Source: Candidatus Aquivivens invisus (lineage in GTDB: Bacteria; Omnitrophota; Gorgyraeia; Aquiviventales; Aquiviventaceae). Taken from it: a stretch of 56,798 nt of DNA. Below are positions 46,300 to 53,861 of this stretch, one piece after another; positions within the stretch are counted from its first letter, which is position 1; each line of letters starts with the position of its first letter. The stretch lies in NCBI GenBank assembly GCA_001804415.1, contig MHGA01000037.1:1-56798 (forward strand). The letters run 5' to 3'. A model generated the notes under the pieces. The model saw only the letters and a list, made by a program, of their open reading frames with translations. It had not been told where the DNA came from and searched no databases. The translations under genes were made by a program, and so were the position numbers.

Positions 46300-46383
46300 A
46301 GATCAGACATCAGACCACAGACCTCAGACATCAGTGAAAAATCTTTCCTGTTGTCTGAAGTCTGATGTCTGAGGGAAGTCTGA
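46300..46383. repeat. Inverted CAGACAT / ATGTCTG arrays before leuA
   Basis: CAGACAT, CAGACCA, CAGACCT, CAGACAT (about 46303-46334) pair with TGTCTGA, AGTCTGA, TGTCTGA (46351-46371) around a short AT-rich loop; the leuA ATG is 15 nt after. Confidence 0.85.
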
Positions 46384-46385
46384 AC

Positions 46386-47930
46386 ATGGCGCGACGCATC
46401 ACGATTTTCGACACCACGCTGAGGGATGGGGAACAATGTCCGGGGGCGAGCTTGACGCCCACCGAGAAGGTGGAGATCGCCAAGCAGCTCGCGCGGCTGG
46501 GGGTCGATGTCATTGAAGGCGGATTCCCTATCGCCTCGCCCGGCGATGCGCAGGCGGTTAGGATGATCGCCCGGGCCGTGAAGGGGCCGACGATCGCGGC
46601 CTTGGCCCGCTCGCTGCCCGCCGATATCGACGCCGCGGCGGCCTCGCTTGCGCCGGCGAAGAAGAAGCGGATCCACGTCTTCCTGGCGACCTCCCCGATT
46701 CACCGCAAGTACAAGCTGCGCAAGGCGCGCGAGGAAATCTTGCGGCAGGCGGTGTGGGCCGTGCGGTATGCCAAGCGCTTCAGCCGCGACATCGAGTTCT
46801 CCCCGGAGGACGCCTCGCGCACCGAGCCGGCGTTTCTCCACCAGGTGATCGAGGCGGTCATCAAGGCGGGTGCCACGACGGTGAATATCCCGGATACCGT
46901 CGGCTTCGCGATCCCCGAGGAGTTCGGGCGGCTGATCCATGGGATGATGGAGCGCGTGCCCAACATCCATCGAGCCGTCATCAGCGTGCACTGTCATAAT
47001 GATCTCGGGTTGGCGGTGCCCAATTCGCTTTCGGCGATCGCCAACGGCGCCGGGCAGGTGGAGTGCACGGTCAACGGGATCGGGGAGCGCGCGGGCAACG
47101 CCTCCTTGGAGGAGATCGTGATGTCGCTGAGGGTGCGTCCCGACATCTTTCACGCGACGACCGGCATCGACACCACGCACATCTACAAGACCTCGCGATT
47201 GGTCAGCAGCCTGACCGGCATCATCGTGCAGCCGAACAAGGCGATCGTCGGCGACAATGCCTTCCGCCATGAATCGGGCATCCACCAGGACGGCATCCTG
47301 AAATACCGCCAGACCTATGAGATCATGCGGCCTCAGGATGTGGGGGTGGGCGAGAGCAAGCTGGTGCTGGGCAAGCTCTCCGGCCGCCACGCCTTTGCCA
47401 GACGGCTTGTGTCGCTGGGATTTCGGCTCTCGAAGCCTGAGCTGGAACGGGCCTTTGCGCGGTTCAAGGTCCTGGCGGATAAGAAAAAAGAAATCTTCGA
47501 CAACGACCTGGTGGCCATCGTGGAGGATGAGCTACCCGCCGCCCAAGAAATCTACAAGCTCGTCTACGTCCACACGACCTCCGGCACCGACACGGTGCCC
47601 ACGGCCACCATCAAACTATCGAAGGAGGGCAAGCTCCTTCATGCTGCCTCCTGCGGCGATGGGCCCGTGGATGCCTGCTACAAAGCGATCAACCGCTTGA
47701 CCGGCATGGCCCCGGAACTGTGCGCGTATAGCGTCCACTCCGTCACGCGGGGCAAGGACGCCTTGGGGGAGGCGACCGTGAAGTTGCGCTATCGCCGCGC
47801 CGAGGTGATGGGCCGGGGGACCTCCACCGACGTCATTGAAGCCTCCGCGAAAGCCTACGTCAACGCGATCAATCGCTTGCTCGCGCAAGGCTCAGAGCGC
47901 TCGGCGGCGCGACGTTCCCTCCGTCCCTAA
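46386..47930 (+). CDS. leuA: 2-isopropylmalate synthase
   Basis: First committed step of leucine synthesis, 514 aa. FDTTLRDGEQCPGASLT (residues 7-23), VEGGFP-type VIEGGFPIASPGD, metal-site HCHNDLGLAVPNSL near 202, and GERAGNASLEEIVM, followed by a C-terminal allosteric LeuA domain from about 390. Citramalate or homocitrate synthase are relatives, but the length and regulatory domain fit LeuA. ATG 46386 is chosen over the upstream in-frame start because the family begins at MARRITIFDTT. leuB, leuC and leuD are not in this window. Confidence 0.93.
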   Translation: MARRITIFDTTLRDGEQCPGASLTPTEKVEIAKQLARLGVDVIEGGFPIASPGDAQAVRMIARAVKGPTIAALARSLPADIDAAAASLAPAKKKRIHVFLATSPIHRKYKLRKAREEILRQAVWAVRYAKRFSRDIEFSPEDASRTEPAFLHQVIEAVIKAGATTVNIPDTVGFAIPEEFGRLIHGMMERVPNIHRAVISVHCHNDLGLAVPNSLSAIANGAGQVECTVNGIGERAGNASLEEIVMSLRVRPDIFHATTGIDTTHIYKTSRLVSSLTGIIVQPNKAIVGDNAFRHESGIHQDGILKYRQTYEIMRPQDVGVGESKLVLGKLSGRHAFARRLVSLGFRLSKPELERAFARFKVLADKKKEIFDNDLVAIVEDELPAAQEIYKLVYVHTTSGTDTVPTATIKLSKEGKLLHAASCGDGPVDACYKAINRLTGMAPELCAYSVHSVTRGKDALGEATVKLRYRRAEVMGRGTSTDVIEASAKAYVNAINRLLAQGSERSAARRSLRP

Positions 47931-47951
47931 CCCGCGAACCACAGGAAAGAA

Positions 47952-48022
47952 CGTGACAAGTAACAAGCGACAAGCGACAAGCGAAAGCCTACTCGGTATT
48001 CCGCATTCCGCATTCCGCATTC
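47952..48022. repeat. Left arm of a 71-bp inverted repeat flanking aroE-pilD
   Basis: Made of GACAAG units, then a unique GCGAAAGCCTACTCGG segment, then ATTCCGC units. Matches the reverse complement of 49697-49767 at 68 of 71 positions. It begins 22 nt after the leuA stop and ends 10 nt before the aroE ATG. Confidence 0.92.
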
Positions 48023-48032
48023 CGCATTCGGA

Positions 48033-48863
48033 ATGACGCGCGTCTTCGGGGTGCTGGGACATCCAATCGGTCACAGCCTCTCTCCGCTCATGCACAATGC
48101 GGCGTTCGCGGCGCGCCGGTTGGACGGTATCTATGCGCCGTTTGACGTGCCCCCTGCCGTCTTCGCCGAGGTGGTGCGCGGGCTTGTCGCGTGCGGGATC
48201 TCGGGATTCAATGTGACCGTTCCGCATAAAGAAACGATCGTCCCGCTGCTTGACACCCTGGTCAGGGACGCCAGGGCGCTTGGCGCGGTCAATGCCGTGG
48301 TGGCGCATCGGGGTCGCCTGACAGGGCACAACACCGACACCATCGGTCTGATGGGGGCGTTGGCCGAATTGGGGTGGAGGCCCAGGCGATGCACCGCCAT
48401 GATCTTAGGGGCCGGGGGATCGGCCAAGGCGGTGGCGTGGGTGCTCACGCGCGCGCCGGGGACGCACGTGATCGTGGCCAACCGGCGCCTGGATCGCGCG
48501 CAACGCCTCGCGGAGTGGCTGAGACCCCTTCGGCCTCGATGCCGGATTGAGGTCAGGCCGCTTGAGCCGGTGGATGTCCGGGGCTGCGATCTGTTGGTCA
48601 ACGCCACCCCGATCGGGATGGCACACGACGCCGACATCCCCCTCATCCGAGGCCTCGGCTCGCGCGTGATGGTGTACGACCTGGTCTACAACCGCACAAC
48701 GGCGTTGGTGCGACGGGCCCGCCGGCAGGGGTGTGTTGCGGCGAATGGGGTCTCAATGCTAGTATACCAGGGAGCCGCCTCATTCGAGTGGTGGTGGCAT
48801 CGGCGAGCGCCGATCGCCGCCATGCGCCGTGCCGTGGAGCGCGCGCTTCGATACAACAGCTGA
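48033..48863 (+). CDS. aroE: Shikimate dehydrogenase
   Basis: NADPH-dependent step of aromatic amino acid synthesis, 276 aa. GHPIGHSLSPLMHNAAF (about 9-25), catalytic Lys in FNVTVPHKETI (about 67), TDTIGLMGAL near 104, Rossmann GAGGSAKAVAW near 129, and NATPIGMAH near 190. The ATG at 48033 immediately follows the left arm of a 71-bp inverted repeat. pilD follows, then aroC and aroK outside the right arm. Confidence 0.94.
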   Translation: MTRVFGVLGHPIGHSLSPLMHNAAFAARRLDGIYAPFDVPPAVFAEVVRGLVACGISGFNVTVPHKETIVPLLDTLVRDARALGAVNAVVAHRGRLTGHNTDTIGLMGALAELGWRPRRCTAMILGAGGSAKAVAWVLTRAPGTHVIVANRRLDRAQRLAEWLRPLRPRCRIEVRPLEPVDVRGCDLLVNATPIGMAHDADIPLIRGLGSRVMVYDLVYNRTTALVRRARRQGCVAANGVSMLVYQGAASFEWWWHRRAPIAAMRRAVERALRYNS

Positions 48864-48876
48864 GCAGGAGTGAGCG

Positions 48877-49698
48877 GTGGAGCTTGTGTGGGTCATTGAG
48901 TTTGTCATCGGGACGTTCATCGGCAGTTTTCTCAACGTCTGCATCTATCGGTTGCCGAGAGAGCAGTCGATCGTGACCCCCCGCTCACGATGCCCGCGGT
49001 GTTCGAAACCGATCGCGTGGTACGACAACATTCCCGTGCTGAGCTACCTGGCATTGGGCGGGCGGTGTCGTCGGTGTCGTGGCGCGATTCACTGGCGGTA
49101 TCCGATCGTGGAAACACTCAGCGGGGCGGCGGCGGTGATGGTGCTGGGCCGCTTCGGCCTCAATGCCGCGGGCCTGAGCTACCTGGTGTTTGTGTGGGCG
49201 TTGATTACGGTCAGTTTCATCGACTTGGAATTTCAGATCATCCCGGATGAAATCAGCCTCGGGGGATTGGCGCTCGGCGTGCTCCTGAGCCTGCTGATCC
49301 CCCAGCTCCATGGGACGCTGCAGCGGGTGGCGGCGTTGAAGGCCTCGCTGGTGGGCGCACTCGTGGGCGGCGGGCTGTTGTACGTGACGGGAGCGCTTGG
49401 CACGCTGATCTTCCGCAAAGAGGCGATGGGCGGAGGAGACGTAAAATTGCTGGCGATGGCCGGGTCGCTCCTGGGGTGGAAAGCGGTGACCGTGACCTTT
49501 TTCCTGGCACCCGTCCTGGCGATCGGGCCGGGTGTGGCGGTGCTGGCGGCCAGGCGCTCACATCTGATTCCCTATGGGCCGTTTCTGTCCTTGGCATTGG
49601 TGGTGTCGCTCTTCGCAGGATCATGGCTCCTGGAAGTCAGCGGGCTTGACACGAGCATTCGACTGCTGATGAGTTATCCGTGGTGGGGCGCCAGATGA
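48877..49698 (+). CDS. pilD: Prepilin peptidase / N-methyltransferase
   Basis: Inner-membrane aspartyl protease that cleaves and methylates type IV prepilins and pseudopilins; 273 aa. The methylase-type zinc region is present (CPRCSKPIAW..GGRCRRCRG, about 37-70), and the catalytic aspartates are in FQIIPDEISLGG (about 122) and AMGGGDVKLLAMAG (about 186). GTG 48877 follows AGGAG at 7 nt. No pilin genes are in the window. Fits a competence or pilus role with comEC and dprA. Enclosed with aroE by the inverted repeat. Confidence 0.93.
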   Translation: MELVWVIEFVIGTFIGSFLNVCIYRLPREQSIVTPRSRCPRCSKPIAWYDNIPVLSYLALGGRCRRCRGAIHWRYPIVETLSGAAAVMVLGRFGLNAAGLSYLVFVWALITVSFIDLEFQIIPDEISLGGLALGVLLSLLIPQLHGTLQRVAALKASLVGALVGGGLLYVTGALGTLIFRKEAMGGGDVKLLAMAGSLLGWKAVTVTFFLAPVLAIGPGVAVLAARRSHLIPYGPFLSLALVVSLFAGSWLLEVSGLDTSIRLLMSYPWWGAR

Positions 49699-49767
49699 AT
49701 GCGGAGTGCGGAATGCGGAATACCGAGTAGGCTTTCGCTTGTCACTTGTCGCTTGTCACTTGTCACG
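49697..49767. repeat. Right arm of the 71-bp inverted repeat flanking aroE-pilD
   Basis: Starts on the last two bases of the pilD stop codon; GAATGCG-type units, the unique segment and CTTGTC units in reverse order to the left arm. Three mismatches in 71. Confidence 0.92.
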
Positions 49768-49776
49768 CTGTTGCCC

Positions 49777-50907
49777 ATGAGTCGGTTACGGTTCCTCACG
49801 GCGGGAGAGTCGCACGGGACGTGTCTCGTGGCGATCCTCGAAGGGTTGCCGGCGGGGGTGCCGATTGATGCGGCCTCGATTGAGGCCGAGATGAAGCGGC
49901 GGCAGTTCGGCTACGGCCGCGGGCCGCGCATGAAGTTTGAAGCGGATCGCGTTGAACTGCTGTCGGGCGTTCGGCATGGCAAGACGCTTGGCAGCCCCGT
50001 CGCGCTGTCCATCGCCAACAAAGATGCCTCGATCGATCGCCTGCCGGTGGTCACGCAGCCTCGGCCCGGCCATGCGGATTTGGCCGGCGCGATCAAATAC
50101 GATCATCGCGATATCCGCAACGTGCTCGAACGGGCCAGCGCCCGCGAGACGGCGGCGCGCGTGGCGGTCGGGGCGATCTGCAAACAGGCGCTCTCCGCGC
50201 TGGGGATAGAGGTCGCCAGCCACGTCATCGCCCTGGGGTCGATCCGGACTGTCCCCGCCCGGGTGACGGTGACGCGGCTTCGCGCGACGGCGGATCGCAA
50301 TCCGGTGCGGTGTCTCGATGCGCGCGCCGCGAAGCAGATGATGCGGCTCATCGACCGGTGCGCGCGCGAGGGGGACACCCTGGGCGGGGCATTTGAAGTG
50401 GTGGTCGAGGGGGCACCACCCGGGCTGGGCAGCCATGTGCACTACGACCGCCGGCTCGATGCGTTGCTGGGCCAGGCGGTGTTGTCCATCCACGCGGTCA
50501 AAGGCGTGGAAGTGGGTGAGGGGGTGCGTGGTTCGTCGCTGCGCGGCTCGCAGCTGCACGACGAGATCTTTTACTCCAAGGCCAAAGGATTCTCCAGGTC
50601 CTCGAACCGTTCCGGAGGATTCGAGGGGGGCATGACGACGGGTGAACCGGTGATCGTGCGAGGCTTCATGAAGCCGCTCTCGACGCTGCGCAAGCCGCTG
50701 CGGTCGGTTGAGATCCACACGAAGAAACCGGTCGTCGCCACCGTGGAGCGCTCCGACGTGACGACGGTGCCGGCCGCCGGGGTCGTGGCGGAAGCCATGG
50801 TCGCCTTCGTCCTGACGCAAGCCATGCTGGAGAAATTCGGCGGCGATTCCTTGCGCGAGCTGCAGCGCAACCTCGCCGGCTACCGTCGGCAAGTCCAGCA
50901 GTTTTAG
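49777..50907 (+). CDS. aroC: Chorismate synthase
   Basis: Last step to chorismate, 376 aa. RFLTAGESHGTCLVAILEG (about 5-23) with the FMN-site GESHG, QPRPGHADLAGAIKYDHRDIRNVLERASARETAARVA near 90-125, and SGGFEGGMTTGEPV near 280. ATG 49777 fits the family; an in-frame ATG at 49699 would add array-encoded residues. aroK follows after another repeat pair. Confidence 0.95.
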   Translation: MSRLRFLTAGESHGTCLVAILEGLPAGVPIDAASIEAEMKRRQFGYGRGPRMKFEADRVELLSGVRHGKTLGSPVALSIANKDASIDRLPVVTQPRPGHADLAGAIKYDHRDIRNVLERASARETAARVAVGAICKQALSALGIEVASHVIALGSIRTVPARVTVTRLRATADRNPVRCLDARAAKQMMRLIDRCAREGDTLGGAFEVVVEGAPPGLGSHVHYDRRLDALLGQAVLSIHAVKGVEVGEGVRGSSLRGSQLHDEIFYSKAKGFSRSSNRSGGFEGGMTTGEPVIVRGFMKPLSTLRKPLRSVEIHTKKPVVATVERSDVTTVPAAGVVAEAMVAFVLTQAMLEKFGGDSLRELQRNLAGYRRQVQQF

Positions 50908-51030
50908 CACACAGCACTTAGCACATAGCACTTAGCACACAGCACACAGAGGAGAACACGATCGCACGAAACGTAGAACCTTCCAGTCTTGTCCGATTCT
51001 GTCTGCTGTGTGCTGTCTGCTGTCTGCTAG
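50905..51030. repeat. Inverted AGCACAC / GTCTGCT arrays between aroC and aroK
   Basis: CACACAG, CACTTAG, CACATAG, CACTTAG, CACACAG, CACACAG units (50905-50950, beginning in the aroC stop) face TGTCTGC/TGTGTGC units (50998-51030). The intervening about 47 nt hold no gene. Confidence 0.82.
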
Positions 51031-51034
51031 CGAG

Positions 51035-51751
51035 ATGAACCTCACCCTTACGGGATTCATGGGGACGGGGAAGACGACGGTCGGCAAGGAGCTGGCCAAG
51101 CGGCTGGGCTGGCAGTTCGTCGATGTCGATCGGCTGATCGAATCCTCGGCGGGGAAGTCTATTCCGGAGATTTTCGCGCGGCACGGCGAGGCCGTGTTCC
51201 GGCGCGTGGAACGTCGCCTGATCAAGCAGGTCACCTGCGGCGATGAGCAAGTGATCGCGACCGGCGGCGGGGCGTTCGTGGACCCGCAGAACCGAAGCCG
51301 GTTGCGCACGGTGGGGCCGGTGGTCTGTTTGACGGCCAGCCCCAAAATGATCCTTCAGCGCGTGGGCCCCACGCTGGCTCGGCGTCCGATGCTCCTCGGC
51401 GGCCCACCGGTCGAGCGGATCCAGCAGCTCCTGCGGCAGCGAGCTGCCGCCTATGCAAAAGCGGATCTGATCATCGATACGACCCGGCTGACGATCGATG
51501 AGATTGCGGAGCGCATCTGGGATGTGCTCGGGCCGTGGGTTCCCAAGAGCTGGTGCTACCTCGTGCGGCATACCCAGCGACTCTGCCAGCGCTACGGGGG
51601 CAAATACGTGGTCGTGATGGACGATCGCATCGTCTCCGTCGGCGCAACACAGCTGCAAGCCTTTCAAGGCGTCCGGCGGACCATTCCCTCCCGCTGCGAG
51701 GTGGGGATCTACTACATCCCCTCGTCCCAGGAATCCCCCGTCGCGTTGTAA
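51035..51751 (+). CDS. aroK: Shikimate kinase fused to a C-terminal DUF5678-like domain
   Basis: The first about 170 residues are shikimate kinase: P-loop GFMGTGKTTVGKELAKRLGW, DVDRLIE near 35, ATGGGAFVDP near 77 and the lid ARRPMLLGG. Then comes an unusual 65-aa extension (SWCYLVRHTQRLCQRYGGKYVVVMDDRIVSVG..IYYIPSSQE) that resembles the small DUF5678 domain usually encoded next to retropepsin-like genes; such a gene indeed follows. 238 aa in total. ATG 51035 is the natural kinase start. The fusion may be genuine or the result of loss of a stop between two genes. Confidence 0.85.
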   Translation: MNLTLTGFMGTGKTTVGKELAKRLGWQFVDVDRLIESSAGKSIPEIFARHGEAVFRRVERRLIKQVTCGDEQVIATGGGAFVDPQNRSRLRTVGPVVCLTASPKMILQRVGPTLARRPMLLGGPPVERIQQLLRQRAAAYAKADLIIDTTRLTIDEIAERIWDVLGPWVPKSWCYLVRHTQRLCQRYGGKYVVVMDDRIVSVGATQLQAFQGVRRTIPSRCEVGIYYIPSSQESPVAL

Positions 51752-52200
51752 TGCCCACACGGCTTCCCAGGACACGCCGTCGAGCTCAGGCCTCGAGACG
51801 GTTCACCTTCCACTATCTGAAGGATGCCCAAGGACGCGCCGCGCCCATCGTGTACCTCCAGGCGTGGACCGGGAACCGCTGGCTGTATCTCCAGGCGTAT
51901 GTCGATTCCGGAGCGTCGTGGTCGGTCTTTCACGCCGATGTCGCGCAGCTCCTCGGGCTGAAGCTCTCCCGCATGACGCGCCGCTCGATGGCCCTGGGTA
52001 ATGGCAGCGTCATCCCGGTCTGGCTGCATCGGCTGCGGGTGCGCTTTGCGGGCCAGGAGTTCACCGTGCCGACCGGATTTTCCGACGCGCTCCACGTGGG
52101 CTTCAACCTGTTGGGACGGGCGGGATTCTTCGACCGCTTCGTCATGTCGTTCAACGACCGCACCAAGACCCTGACCGTCACCCCCCTCGCTCGTCGGTGA
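51751..52200 (+). CDS. Retropepsin-like aspartyl protease
   Basis: 149 aa. The catalytic motif YVDSGASWSVFHADVAQLLGL (about 49-69) has the DSG triad of the retroviral-type aspartic protease fold, and GFNLLGRAGFFDRFVMSFND near the end matches the second half of the domain. No signal peptide is seen; a basic N-terminus (RLPRTRRRAQASRR). The ATG overlaps the aroK stop (TAATG), so it is co-translated with the DUF5678-like tail, its usual partner. Physiological substrate unknown. Confidence 0.75.
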   Translation: MPTRLPRTRRRAQASRRFTFHYLKDAQGRAAPIVYLQAWTGNRWLYLQAYVDSGASWSVFHADVAQLLGLKLSRMTRRSMALGNGSVIPVWLHRLRVRFAGQEFTVPTGFSDALHVGFNLLGRAGFFDRFVMSFNDRTKTLTVTPLARR

Positions 52201-52293
52201 CGTTCAACGGTGACGCTGCGCGTGACGTACGCAGATCGTCACCGCCTTTCAAGCCACCTTGTTTCACGTCCTGAGCCTGTGGTAAGCTACGCT

Positions 52294-52412
52294 TAATAGG
52301 TTCAAGGCAAACGTCAGCCCCAACCGCTAAAAAGAACCACGTAATAGGTTCAAGGAAAGCATCATGCCCAATCGCTAAAAAGAACAATTGAATAGGTTCG
52401 AGGTAAACGAAC
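52294..52412 (+). repeat. Three 48-bp direct repeats upstream of dprA
   Basis: AATAGGTTC recurs at 52295, 52343 and 52391, exactly 48 nt apart, with CGCTAAAAAGAAC in the first two copies. GAACC-N8-GGTTC dyads span the junctions and TAAGC-TAC-GCTTA precedes the first copy. It looks like an operator or iteron array. The rest of the 214-nt gap (52201-52414) shows no gene. Confidence 0.65.
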
Positions 52413-52414
52413 AA

Positions 52415-53521
52415 ATGATGGAAGAACGGGACTGGTTGGTCTTGCTGAACCTGATCCAGGAGCTGACGTCGCTGTCGGCCACGCGCCTGCTGGAGGCGTT
52501 CGGCAGCGCCCGGGCCGTCTTCCAGGCGACCGAGGAACAACTGCGAGGCGTGGAACGGATCACGCCGAAGCTGGCCGAGCGCCTCATCGCGCAGGGCCGT
52601 CGTCCGGAGGTGGTCGCCGAGGAGTTGAGCCGCGCCCGCGCCGCCGGCTGCACCATCGTGACGCGCGTCGATGAGACCTACCCGAATATCTTGCGTACCA
52701 TTCATGACCCCCCGCCAGCGCTGTATAGGAAGGGGACGTGGGGCGAGGAGGACCAACCCGCCATTGCCATCGTCGGTTCGCGCCGGGCCTCGCTCTACGG
52801 GCAGCAGACCGCGCAGCGGCTGGCGTACGACCTGGCCCTGCGCGGTGTCACGATTGTGTCGGGATTGGCCCGCGGCATCGACGCCGCGGCGCACCGCGGG
52901 GCGCTCCAAGCCGACGGCCGCACGGTCGCGGTCTTGGGCAGCGGGCTTGATCAACTCTATCCGCCGGAGCATCATGCGCTTGCCGAGCAGGTGACGCGGC
53001 ACGGCGTCCTGCTCTCCGAGTATCCGATGGGCAGCCCTCCGCTGTCGTACCATTTCCCCCGGCGCAACCGGCTGATCAGCGGGTTGTCGGCTGGCGTGGT
53101 GATTGTGGAGGCGGCGCACCGCAGCGGGGCGCTCATTACCGCGGATTGCGCGCTCGAGCAGGGACGCGAGGTGTTCGCGGTCCCCGGCAAAGTGGATTCG
53201 ATCACCTCGCATGGCACCCATCACCTCTTGAAGCAGGGCGCGCGGTTGGTGACGTCCGTGGAGGACATCGTGGAGGAGTTGGGCCTGGCCGCCACGGTGG
53301 AGACGGTTTCGTCCCGTTCACCGGCGACGAGGGCCGAGGGCGTGACCGATGAGGAATGGACGCTGATGCATCACTTACGCGCCGATGAGCCGTGCGATGT
53401 GGACACCTTGACGGCGAAGACGGGGTGGACAGCCTCCGCCTGCACCTCGACCCTGTTGGGTCTTGAGCTCAGGCACCTGGTCAAGCAACTGCCCGGCAAG
53501 CGGTTCGTCCCATGGAGCTGA
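52415..53521 (+). CDS. dprA: DNA-processing protein DprA
   Basis: Binds incoming single-stranded DNA and loads RecA in transformation, 368 aa. N-terminal SAM-like domain (LNLIQELTSLSATRLLEAFG), Rossmann core IAIVGSRRASLYGQQTAQRLAYDLALRG, GLARGIDAAAHRGAL near 156, SEYPMGSPPLSYHFPRRNRLISGLS near 205-229, and a C-terminal winged-helix domain (DEEWTLMHHLRADEPCDVDTLTAKTG). ATG 52415 is 10 nt after GAGGT; upstream in-frame residues are repeat-derived. Overlaps thiS by 10 nt. Confidence 0.94.
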   Translation: MMEERDWLVLLNLIQELTSLSATRLLEAFGSARAVFQATEEQLRGVERITPKLAERLIAQGRRPEVVAEELSRARAAGCTIVTRVDETYPNILRTIHDPPPALYRKGTWGEEDQPAIAIVGSRRASLYGQQTAQRLAYDLALRGVTIVSGLARGIDAAAHRGALQADGRTVAVLGSGLDQLYPPEHHALAEQVTRHGVLLSEYPMGSPPLSYHFPRRNRLISGLSAGVVIVEAAHRSGALITADCALEQGREVFAVPGKVDSITSHGTHHLLKQGARLVTSVEDIVEELGLAATVETVSSRSPATRAEGVTDEEWTLMHHLRADEPCDVDTLTAKTGWTASACTSTLLGLELRHLVKQLPGKRFVPWS

Positions 53522-53712
53522 TCATCAACGGTGAGCGCCGAGGCGTCGCGGACGGGCTCACGGCGGCCCAGTTGCTTGCGCAGTGTGCGGTGAAGCCGGA
53601 GGGCGTCGTCGTGGAGATCAATCTCACCATCGTCAAGCGCGCGCGCCTGCCGGAGACCATCCTGAAGGAGGGCGACCGCGTGGAAATCGTGAGACTCGTG
53701 GGTGGTGGATGA
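53512..53712 (+). CDS. thiS: Sulfur-carrier protein ThiS
   Basis: Ubiquitin-like 66-aa carrier for the thiazole sulfur of thiamine. Starts MELIINGERRGVADGLTAAQLL, contains VVVEINLTIVKRARLPETILKEGDRVEIVRLVGGG and ends in the required Gly-Gly. It overlaps the dprA 3' end by 10 nt; thiG and thiF are not nearby. thiL is at 39.9 kb. Confidence 0.88.
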   Translation: MELIINGERRGVADGLTAAQLLAQCAVKPEGVVVEINLTIVKRARLPETILKEGDRVEIVRLVGGG

Positions 53713-53731
53713 TCGCTCGGTCTTCGTGTCG

Positions 53732-53842
53732 CGGTGACGGCCACGGCAACGTATCGTCTGTCGGTTGCGGTCACGTCAATCGTCACGTAACGACACACGA
53801 AACCGTTCGACGTCACCGATACGTGGCCGAAACCGAAACCGA
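53732..53842. repeat. Structured inverted repeat between thiS and topA
   Basis: Arms near 53732-53755 and 53817-53842 are imperfect reverse complements. CGTCACCGATACGTGGCC (53811-53828) is the exact inverse of 16052-16069 before lnt. No gene is seen in the 149-nt gap. Confidence 0.58.
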
Positions 53843-53861
53843 TTAACGTCACCGATCAATC

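Noticed and set aside
47952-49767. Insertion sequence or transposon
   Set aside because: The flanked segment contains only aroE and pilD, with no transposase and no visible target-site duplication; kept as an inverted-repeat cassette.
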